64,000 bases of DNA, from NCBI RefSeq assembly GCF_039555335.1, contig NC_092628.1:70275706-70339705 (forward strand), given 5' to 3'. Both the position numbers and the translations under genes were made by a program. The stretch comes from Amphiura filiformis (lineage: Eukaryota; Echinodermata; Ophiuroidea; Amphilepidida; Amphiuridae). The notes under the pieces are model-generated. The model did no database searches, was not told the DNA's origin, and saw only the letters and a list, made by a program, of their open reading frames with translations. Below are positions 54,846-64,000 of the stretch, piece after piece (the first letter of the stretch is position 1; every line of letters begins with the position of its first letter).

Positions 54846-55026
54846 TTGGCGCAGGAATTTTGAATATCGCGTGTTGAGAGCCGACTGTTTTTATTTATTC
54901 TTATGGTCAATATGAGTTTATTTTAAATAAAACCATCTGATTCGTGCTTGATAATTATTTTTCCAACATATAAGGCATCAATAATATGATTACCGGAGAC
55001 TCCCTTTAAAGCAGTCAAGATCAATT
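54582..55026. mobile_element. Fold-back element at the end of the duplication
   Basis: The left arm (AATTGATCTTAATTAAAGG, CTCCGGCAATCA) pairs with the right arm (TGATTACCGGAGACTCCC, AGATCAATT). The arms of about 190 bases meet around a spacer of about 50 bases containing GACGACAATTGAGC. MITE class unknown. Confidence 0.8.
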
Positions 55027-55365
55027 TCTTACAATATTGAGCTTTTAAACTTAAATTTCATCTTGGTCTTTTTTTTTCACTTAGGTTCTTTGGTCACATT
55101 TTATATAAATTTTTGAATCTGTTTGCAAATTTCGAAACATTTCATGTCATTTTCTCATACTGATGTGGGAAACATGACGCACATCGCATCTTCACACCAC
55201 CACCATTAATCATGGTATGGTTTAGAAACGATTGCAAATCTTGGTAGAATGGCAGCACTAATACATCAAATGTGTCATAATAATTTCAAAAGTTGGCAAC
55301 AATTCGACTAAATTTGGAATACTTTCAGTGAGAAACTATGCCCTGATTGAACCGACATGTACTTG

Positions 55366-56741
55366 CACATACGAGGGCAGTCAGTATGTAATGAGAGTTG
55401 ACTGGTAACCCCATATATGAATTATTTTCATGGCATTTCTCTGTGATCACATAAACACTGTACCGATGTCTTTCAAACAACATGTAAAAATAATATCACA
55501 CACTTGATTGCGTAACAGCATTAGTATAAAATCAATGGTTTACTGGCTGAAAATGAGTCGTTTTTGTTAAGGGAAATAAGAGGCTGAAATGAGGTATTGT
55601 TGTTTATTTTAGATTTTCTCGGAAATTAAAGTATGGAGAATGCTGCCTTTTGGAATAGCAGTAGAACACAAACTTCCAGCTCATTAAACCATCTTTGTTG
55701 GGCTGAAAAGGTTTTAGTTTATTTATAATGTGTGGTCAAATAATTATGTGTTATTTTTGACAAAATCAATGCTTTTCTTTCTACAAACATTTTGATATTG
55801 CCAACAATAGCAAACGTGGAAATTAATTTTTTGTCAGTTCTGTTGACTAATCCCCAAACATTAAAACAGGAGTCACCCTAGAAAATATCTTAAACCGTGA
55901 TTAAAATATAAGTGATATTCTTCTTGTTACATTTTTACAAAAAGTAGTGGTAAAGAGACAAAGGTTTAATATCGTTTGACTTTTATTTGAGAAATTTATT
56001 TAAAAAACTTTCCGTTCATTTGAGGTTGAGATCATCCATAAAAATCACATGAATTATTAAATTTCTATTTACATAGCATTTTGTAATGTTTTAAGTCCTA
56101 TTTACATAAAATTTTGCAATTTTCATACATTTTTAGCATGTTGTATCGGTCATCCCACCTACGCATGCGTAGTTTGTTGTTTGATTTGCATCAGTTATCA
56201 TCATACTAAGTACTAGCTCTCACACGTGACCAGTCATTATATTTTAATCCGTTTCATTTTGGAGATAATTAATGTCATTTGTAATAAATGCTTTTTCATT
56301 TTCGCCATTTTTTGTAGAATAACGTTGCTTCCCTTCAAGTCCTAAAGTTGTTGAAAGTCAATGACATCCCATACCAGGTTTAATGGCAATTATCATATTT
56401 TACCAAAGGCAGACCCTGGACTTAGCGCTTATACCTGCCCAAAACTAGCTATATGCACCGTGTACTTTTGTTGTTCTCGGACGTTTAAAACATATGCCCA
56501 GTACTGTAATTCAAAAGGCCCGCCTTTTTGCGTGATGTGGCAGTGTCCCTACATGTAGTCCATTGAATTTATGCTAATGCTGTTACGTAATCAAGTGTGT
56601 GATAACATTTTACATGTGTTGTTTGAAAGAAAATGGTACAATGTTTATGTGATCACAGAGAAATGCCATGAAAATAATTCATGTAATACGGTATGGGGTT
56701 ACCAGTTAACTCTCATTATATACTGACTGACCTCGTATGTG
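55366..56741. mobile_element. 1.38-kb element with ~175-bp inverted arms
   Basis: Left arm 55366-55538 and right arm 56560-56741 are reverse complements with moderate divergence. The termini read CACATACGAGG(G/T)CAGTCAGTA. The spacer of about 1 kb has no recognisable transposase. A non-autonomous DNA transposon is likely. Confidence 0.8.
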
Positions 56742-56967
56742 GTGTGATTAAGCAAACTCAGCAAATTTTCAGTTTTTACATGATTGTATAAAGCATTTGC
56801 AAAGCTACATTTTGCAGAATTAACCCCATTGAAATTGAACATTTAGTTCCAAAGATATGAACAATTGAAGTGTTTCCAAAACAACATGCAACAAAAGAAA
56901 TTATTGTCTTTGTTTGGCTATATCTGAAAATCAATATATCCTACTAATTTTGCTTGATCACATCACA
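56742..56967. mobile_element. GATGCGATCAAGC-family MITE, diverged inverted copy 3
   Basis: The left end GTGTGATTAAGCAAACTCAG and right end GCTTGATCACATCACA match the 253-bp family, with the internal TTTGTTTGGCTATATCT word in reverse orientation. It is shorter (about 226 bp) and much more diverged, and directly abuts the preceding inverted-arm element. Confidence 0.75.
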
Positions 56968-57044
56968 TATATGCAGTGGCACTTATGCCCAGGATGATAA
57001 AACAAAGAAGAGCAAATGCATCTCTTTGGGATGAAATAATAGCC

Positions 57045-57636
57045 CCTCCCTCCCTCATCAATTTATAACAATCCTCGGGACGAGAACCAAAACATTAATT
57101 GCACACAGCTTGAAGCAATTTGACAAACTGATCACTGAAACTATTTTGGGTAATGTCCAGGCACGGTGAGGATCTCTTGTAGTATCCACTTGTGCAAAGA
57201 ATATGAATACAAATAAAGTGAAAACAATAACAGGTCTGTTCAAATTCAAAGGAGGATCCTAAATGAGAACTTGGCCAGGATGAATTTTTTCATGAATTAT
57301 GATGAAATAGCTAAATTAGTTCGACTAAAAGCTTCAAAACATTAGAGGGGCAACTGCACTTGCCATGCCAATTCATAAAATTTAATACAGCACATAGCAC
57401 ATTCACCAGTTCACCAGGATCATTATCTCAATTTGAATAGACTCTGGTATTTATTTCACTTCATTTGTATTATCATGTGTACATGTGGATGCTACAAGTA
57501 ATCCTTATTCTACCTGGACATATACCTAAACTAGTTTCAGTGATCAGTTTGTAAAATTATTCAGGCTGTATAAAATTAATGTTTTGGTTCTCGTCCAGAG
57601 AATTGCTTGATCATGTTCATGAGGGAGGGAGGGAGG
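57045..57636. mobile_element. ~590-bp fold-back element
   Basis: Left arm 57045-57162 pairs with right arm 57512-57636: termini CCTCCCTCCCTCAT and ATGAGGGAGGGAGG, then paired CGAGAACCAAAACATTAAT and ACTGATCACTGAAAC. A central spacer of about 350 bp is unpaired. Confidence 0.75.
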
Positions 57637-59374
57637 AGGAGAGAGATTTTCTTCTTCAATTTAAAATAGCATTAGTTTCCGGTCTTTTCCAACAGTGTTC
57701 GATGAAAGGAGAAGGCCCTTTTTCTTTTCTTTTTTTTCAAATGTGAGATTCTGAGGGATAAACCCCCTTTACCACAAAAAAGACTTTGGAAGTGATCTTT
57801 GTTCTCTAATAAACTTCTTTAAGCATTCCACAGCCTAAAATTTTTGAAAATCTAATAAACAAAAACCTGACAAACCCCGGAGGAGGGACTGGGGAGGGGT
57901 CGAGAACCAATTTACATATTATTTGTTTTCGGCCAAAGCCTGTTATTATTTCTCTCAAAGATATATTTGCTATATTCTTTACATAATAATAATATCATTT
58001 TATTTTGTTTTTCCTTCAAACTTCTTAAAACTACAGATTTCTCCTTCTCTCTATCTTTCTTTCTTTGGTGCACAAATTCGAACCTACATCATGAGCTAAC
58101 ATTGTGATCCAACTGATGTTGTTTCATCCCGGTGTGTAATTACAGCCGTAATACCCGTATCAAGTAACAACAGGTAATTTCCCCTACCCATGGTATCAAT
58201 GCCTTCTTCATTATGCAAGTGAGGAAAACAAGGGTTTTATTTATCATCTAAAAAGGTGAGATGTCAAAACTATTTCTCATTCTAATCCGTAGTGCTACCT
58301 AATAAGTTTTCCCAGTTTTTGATAAAAAATGTTCGGTTGTGGCAGCTGTGAAGTGAAGATGGTAAACCTTTTCTTTATATTTCTGTCAACCTTCGTTGAT
58401 ATATTCTTTTATTTCAGTTACAATTTCAATGATTACATGTACCAGTTTGAGGGGCTTTCACGGGTACTTTAATAATGTCTTGGTGTTGAATGTTGAAGTG
58501 CTGAAATGTAATGAAGGAGTCTAATGAAAGTCCATCACATATCGCCTGTATAAATTAGGTGTTGACATCTCATGTTGATGTGCTTTTGAATCTTTAAGAT
58601 GTCTTAAACGTTTTCTTATCCATTTTCTTATCTTACCGATTTTTCTCATTGTAATTTCTATTGTCTGTGCTGGCGTTCCTGATTGTTTGTTCAGCTCTAC
58701 AGAGACTCCCAGTAAGAGACCAGAGGCAAAAAACTGCACGCTCCCATCATGTCCATTGTTAGTATTCTTTCTCATTGGTCATTTTGTAGTATGCCACAAT
58801 GGTCGAAGACAAATATTGGTTCTCTGAGGACCCCCCCTCCCCCCCCCCCCTCCTCTCCAAAGAAAGTTGGCTAGGGTTCGTTCTTGAATACGCTGGTACA
58901 AAGAGTTTTCCTAGAACATGTAGAATATCTGTACCACTTGTAATTTTTGTATAGCTACTTGTATCCAAATTTTACTTACTACTACTAGTAGTACATGTAG
59001 TAAGAGTATTTAAATGCTTTAATCACAGCTGTTTCAGTAATTTGTTTATTCTAAGGAAAATGTCAAAAAAGAAAAATCCAATAGATAAGAATAAAATTAA
59101 ACACGAGACTCGGAAGAAAAAACATATTTAAAGAAAAGAGTGACTAGATATATCACGTGTATATTTTCATTGTTAGTTATAAGGACCCCTTTGGAAATAA
59201 GTCGCTGACTTTAAGGGATATCCTTGGCATATTATCGTGTCAATTTTTATGTTTTAATTTGTATTTTATAATAATTATGTTTTTGTATATATGTTCTGTG
59301 CAATATGTTATTTGACTCTTACGATGATATGCTTAATAAACTCAAATCAAATCAAATCAAAGTGTCTACATTTA
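57637..59374. other. Gene-free sequence
   Basis: No gene was seen. It contains a C-rich run (58829-58851) and an (AATC)n run at about 59341-59362. Confidence 0.55.
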
Positions 59375-61939
59375 ATGGTGTGCGTATAAACTGGTTTGAG
59401 TGCGTAAAATAGTATTTTAAGTGCATAATACAATATGCACTGGCAATGAATATATTTAAAAGCTATTTGACAATGGTTGAAAAATAAACCTGCCTGATTC
59501 TCTCTATTCTATAGGAATGAATGCGTGACAAAGAAATGAAGTCCATTTATTCTCTCAAAAAAAATATTGGCTTTCAAAAAGAAACGAAAGAATAAAGAAA
59601 GCTATATGTACTTGGTATTTTTCCCATTTTAAAGCTGCGACGTTTGATTGATCCGTTTATCACTTGGTCTTGATTTTATTAATTATCATTGGGTAAAGGT
59701 TCTCATCATCAAGGGAGATATCTAAATCCGGTCTAAATCTCCAAGAGTCTGAGTAATTTTCATGAGATTCGTTAGCAAGCCAAACTCAGATATTATTTGG
59801 TGGGAACCAGACGCTGAATCTGTCACAGCGAATCATGGTAACGGCGTCTCGGATCTGTAGCCTCTAAACCAACCTTATCACGGACAACCCTATGTTAAAA
59901 AGTACATACATGTGCACATCAGGTGTGTGTGCATCCTCTGTGTCTAGTTTGGGAGTCTAAAGGTGATTCATAGAGCTTGAACTTTGAGGAGAGATTATAT
60001 TTGAATATTTTCCTGCTACAATTATATTGGAGTATCATCTGTCCGTAGTATGACTGTGACTACAAAATGTATGTAGGTCTCCAATAGGCATTAATATGGA
60101 TATTGACTTGCATGAAGAGTGGACACGATCAAGGTTATTGAAGACACTCCAATCAATTTTTAACTCTATCACGAATCACGAATAAGCCCCTAATCAGTGA
60201 TAATTATCTTCATTTTATAGAACTCATCAACTAAACAAGTACCAAAAATCTCCTAAACGACATCATTACCGAATGGTTGCGAAACAGTGTCCATGCAATT
60301 ATAATTATGTGGTTATCAGGGTTTCGTCGGCCATTTTGTAAACATAGCAGGAATTAAACAATTTCACCACCTGGCAACCGCCGCCGCATTCCATAATAGC
60401 TGCACCTGACAACATTTCATTCATAACAGCTCAAACAGGTGCCGGTATTGTAATTCTGATACTCATATAGATTTAGGCGGTTATGTACATACCAGGAATT
60501 AAATAGTTTCACCTACTGCACCTGGCAACATTCCATCCAGCATGTGCAGCTTATACATGTGAAGGTATTGTAATTATTGGTATACATATCGATTAGCCAA
60601 TTATGTATATACCAAGGATACTAATTAATGCACCTGGTCACATTCCATCCAGTGCAACTCATACCCAGGTAGTAGGTGAATGTATAAAAATTACTAGTAT
60701 TCAGATCGATTTAGCGGTAAGGTACATACCAGGAATACAATAGTTTCAATTCCTGCACCTGGCCAGATTCCATCCAGTGTAGTTTATAACCAGGTGAATG
60801 CACTGTGCTTCTGGTATTTGTATCGATTTGGTGGTAGGGTACATACCAGGAATGCAATAGTTGCACCTACTGCATCTGCCAATGTTCCACCCAGTATGGC
60901 TCATACATCAGGCAGAGGATGATTTAAGGATTTCCCATCATGCACTGAAAAGGTGTTATCACCAGAGTTTCAACTGCCACTTTACTTTTCAAATCCCATT
61001 GAATTCTGTGCAAAAGATGTTGTTTTAAAATTGTGTGTGTGTGTCATTATGACTTTGTCGATTTCAGAACAAAAGTGATGTGTTTTTAAAGGATATAAAT
61101 TCACACCTTCTGTAGAACATAAAATGTGAAATCGACCAGCATATTCACAGTGTTTTTAATGTAAATATAGCTGTACAAATTCAAATTTAACCATGCACTC
61201 CTATGCAGTATAGCAGAGCTCTGCTGCTGCACAGATAACCCAGTAGGGTGTTGGGTAGTACTTTTAAGTACTACCCACATCATCCTCTGCACATCAGGTG
61301 AATGTATTGTAATTATGGTGTTCATTTCGATTAGGTGGTATTGGTAGTTAGTACATACCAGGAATACAATAGTTTCAACTACTGAACCTGGACATATTCC
61401 ATCCAGTGCATCGCATACCAGGAACTAGGTGACTGTATTGTCATCAATTCAAATCAATTTGGCGGTAGAGTGCATATCAGGAATACAATAGTTTCAACTA
61501 CTGCACCTGGTCCCAATCCACCCAGAGTAGATTATAACCAGGTAATACTACTAGATGAATGTATTGTAATAGCATTCAGATCAATTCGGCGGTAAGGTGC
61601 ATACCAGGAATGTAATAGTTCAGTTCAACTATTGCACCTGGCCACATTCCATCCAGTGCAGCTCATACCCAGGTACTGCATGTACTTGGTGAAGTATAAT
61701 GCTAGTATTCACTTGGTATACTGCTTGGTACCTTTAACTTCGTTTCTTTCTGAAAGCCAATATTTCTCTTGAGAGAGTATGGACTTCATTGCTTTGTCAC
61801 GCTTTCCTAGACCGATAGAATTCAGTTTATTTTCAGACATTGTCAAATAGTTTAAATTAAAGATATTCATTGCCAGTGCATATTGTCTTTTGCACTTCAA
61901 AATAATATTTTACGCACTCAAACCAGTCTACGCACACCA
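59375..61939. repeat. Inverted repeat pair flanking much of the minisatellite
   Basis: Left arm 59375-59590 is the reverse complement of right arm 61738-61939 with moderate divergence. The ends read TGGTGTGCGT, then AAACTGGTTTGAGTGCGTAAAATA; shared inner words include CAATATGCACTGGCAATGAAT and AATATTGGCTTTC. Between them lie about 0.75 kb of unrelated sequence and about 1.3 kb of minisatellite. Confidence 0.8.
60913..61289. mobile_element. hAT-like MITE nested in the minisatellite
   Basis: The inverted termini are CAGAGGATGAT/ATCATCCTCTG. ACATCAGG lies immediately left (60905-60912) and again at 61291-61298, one base off the right end. An 8-bp duplication with CAGAG-type ends fits hAT elements. 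377 bp, no coding frame. Confidence 0.7.
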
Positions 61940-62496
61940 GTGGTGGTCAACTACAACTGGTCATATTCCATCTCCAGCTCATACTCAGGTGAATATTGTA
62001 ATTCTGGTATTCATATATCGATTAGTGGTATTGATACCAGGAATACAATAGTTACAACTGGTATTGGTACATACCAGGAATACAACTTCTGCACGTACGT
62101 GGCCACATTCTACCCAGTGTAGCTCACACCCAGATTAATGTATTGTAATTCTGGTATTTATATCGATTTGGCGGTATAGTTACATACCGGAATAAGACAG
62201 ATTCACCTTGCGCACCTGGAAGTATTACATCTATTTTAGCTCCTACCCTGGGCATGTTTTGTAATTACTGGTATACATAAGCGATAAGGTACATGCCAAG
62301 AATACAATAGTTTCACCAACTGCAATAGTTTTACCTACAACCCATTCGTAGTTCATCCCGGGGAGAATGTCATTGTAATTATGGTTCTCATATCGATTAG
62401 GCAGTAAGGTACATACCAGAAATATAATAGTTTTACTTACTACAACTGGAAACGTTCCATCCGGTGCATAAAGTGAATGTAATTCTAGTACTCATA

Positions 62497-62749
62497 TGTG
62501 ATGAGATCAAGCAAAATCAGTCGGAACTCGGAAATATTGATTTTGAGATATAGCCAAACAAAAGAACTATTTCCTTTTGTTTCCTGTTGTTTTGGAAGCT
62601 CCTTAATTGCTCATATATTTGGAACTGGCTGTTCAATTTCAATGGGGTTTTCTGCAAAATCCAGCTTTGTAAATGCTTTTTACTATCCTATAAGAAACTG
62701 AAAATTTAATATTTCCGAGTTCCGACTGATTTTGCTTGATCGCATCACA
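62497..62749. mobile_element. 253-bp MITE, GATGCGATCAAGC family, copy 2 (nested)
   Basis: Same length and orientation as 53089-53341, about 95% identical by eye. It interrupts a minisatellite unit. A CATAT word lies on both flanks. The left terminus reads GATGAG where the right keeps GATGCG. Confidence 0.92.
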
Positions 62750-62880
62750 TATATCAATTAGGCGGTATATTAAACTACCAGGAATACAATAGTTTCACTG
62801 TCTGCACCTGGCAACATTCCATTCAGTGCAGCTCATAGTACCCAGGTATTAAATCTGGTATTCAGATCGATTTGGTAGTA

Positions 62881-64000
62881 AAAGACCGACTACCTCCACG
62901 GTAAACGTTAGAAAGTAAATTATATCATGTCTTTTTACACACTGAAAATAGAAAGAAATTAAAGTTGCGTGAAATTCATAAAAGAAACGTAACTAGATGT
63001 AAATTTTGTAGATGAAGTATATCTATTTATATCATAGTTCTCAAATACCAATGACATTCGAGCGGAAGTAGTCGGTGTCAGATTTATCGATAATCATCTC
63101 TAACCTCAAATTCAACTTTATGTTTCAAAGTAGTGTACTTCAGTATATTTCTTAATCCATGCTACTTTTCACGTCAATCATTCACTTGATAGGAAGGATT
63201 TTCTTACTAACTTATTATAACCTTTGTAGTAGGATAAACCAAAACATGATTTAAAATAAAATTGAATTGATCCGCAGAAACTAACGATTAAAATTATTTT
63301 GCTTAAACAGCCATTGAACACGGTACTTCTACAGCTGGGATTGTCCTTTTGTGGTTTGATAAAAAAAATCAAATTTAATGAACAAACGATATGGAAGAGT
63401 TTCCTTCTTTTGTCGTCGTCTTGAAGGGCTGCATTAAACTTTGCTTTTACTCTGTTTAGTGGTCATGTGATTAATTTTATAAAGCAAACTTGCTCTACTC
63501 CTCTTGCCCTTCTACTACACTTAATGAAATCAAACTTAAAAGTTTGTGAATTTGTTATAAATTCGAATTTGTTGTAAGTAGGGGCCTATACGTTTCTCTG
63601 AAAGTATGGTGCATAATTGAACTGTTTCTTGTTCCTTAGAGATTGAGTCAGCTAGCCTTTAATACAAAACTAATCATCGATATCATTACGAATCTAATAT
63701 TTCGCTCAGACATCCTAAAATCAATCTCAAACAAGCCATTAAACTGAAACTATATCTGATATTTTCCCCGATACATCATGTACATAAAGAAACGTGTCCC
63801 CGGGCCAAGAAATTCTAGAAAGCGTTATTTCGATAAACACCAAACCCCGATTCTTATCAAATATTAGTAAGGCATAGAGTATAGGGAAGGCACTGGTACT
63901 AAAGTTCTAAAGTTTTAATTTGTCCTGTTTTTTAAAAGTCCATTTTATCTTTATTACAAAATGTCTCCAATAATACCTCATTAATTTCCCTGGACTTTTG
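62881..64000. other. Gene-free sequence to window end
   Basis: No gene, repeat family or RNA gene was recognised. Confidence 0.5.

Larger units (their letters stand above)
60360..62880. repeat. ~118-bp minisatellite array
   Basis: Degenerate tandem units contain, in order, ACATACCAGGAATACAATAG, CACCTACTGCACCTGGC, CATTCCATCCAGTGCAGCTC, ATACCCAGGTGAATGTATTG and TCATATCGATTTGGCGGTA. CCAGGAA-type starts lie near 60489, 60609, 60727, 60841, 61353, 61468, 61600, 62034, 62185, 62414 and 62779. The array is interrupted by two MITEs and by one arm of the 59375/61939 pair. Confidence 0.9.

Noticed and set aside
60360..62880. Regularly spaced repeats resembling a CRISPR array
   Set aside because: Units are degenerate and fully tandem with no unique spacers, in an animal-type genome.

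Overview
The window is A+T-rich animal genomic DNA with a single recognisable protein-coding gene, a minus-strand homeobox gene of the Mox/Meox family. Its four coding exons run from 38657 down to 9038 and encode a predicted 332-residue transcription factor. The frames join exactly at canonical GT-AG introns of 8.8, 15.8 and 4.0 kb. Long introns, many palindromic DNA-transposon derivatives, a tRNA-derived SINE and a decayed non-LTR retrotransposon fit a marine invertebrate. The near-canonical bilaterian Mox homeodomain and the repeat style suggest a deuterostome such as an echinoderm or hemichordate. That placement is inference and cannot be proved from the sequence alone.

Layout: 1-2.06 kb holds a duplicated block rich in GAGTC-N4-GACTC palindromes, with a nested TTAA-flanked fold-back element. 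3-9 kb is gene 3' flank with several fold-back elements. 9.04-9.36 kb is the last exon (homeodomain helix 3 and C-terminus), and 13.38-13.56 kb is the exon for homeodomain residues 1-44. Intron 2 (13.6-29.3 kb) is packed with miniature inverted-repeat transposable elements (MITEs), local duplications and a 1.7-kb fold-back. 29.33-29.71 kb is exon 2. Intron 1 contains a 360-bp tetranucleotide tract, a second copy of a dispersed repeat and a second PIF/Harbinger-like MITE. 38.54-38.66 kb is the first coding exon. The upstream region (39-44 kb) holds more MITEs, a broken reverse-transcriptase fragment and a 1.5-kb CCTCT-type pyrimidine satellite. 44-64 kb is intergenic, with a SINE, inverted-repeat pairs, three copies of one 253-bp MITE family and a ~118-bp minisatellite (60.4-62.9 kb) with two MITEs nested in it.

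Nothing resembles an operon, defence system or CRISPR array. Most open reading frames are chance or repeat-derived. The most notable features are mobile elements placed within about 30 bp of two Mox splice donors, the palindrome array at the left edge, the retrotransposon-tail/pyrimidine satellite, and the large fold-back pairs. Repeat-family assignments rest on terminal repeats and target-site duplications read by eye.
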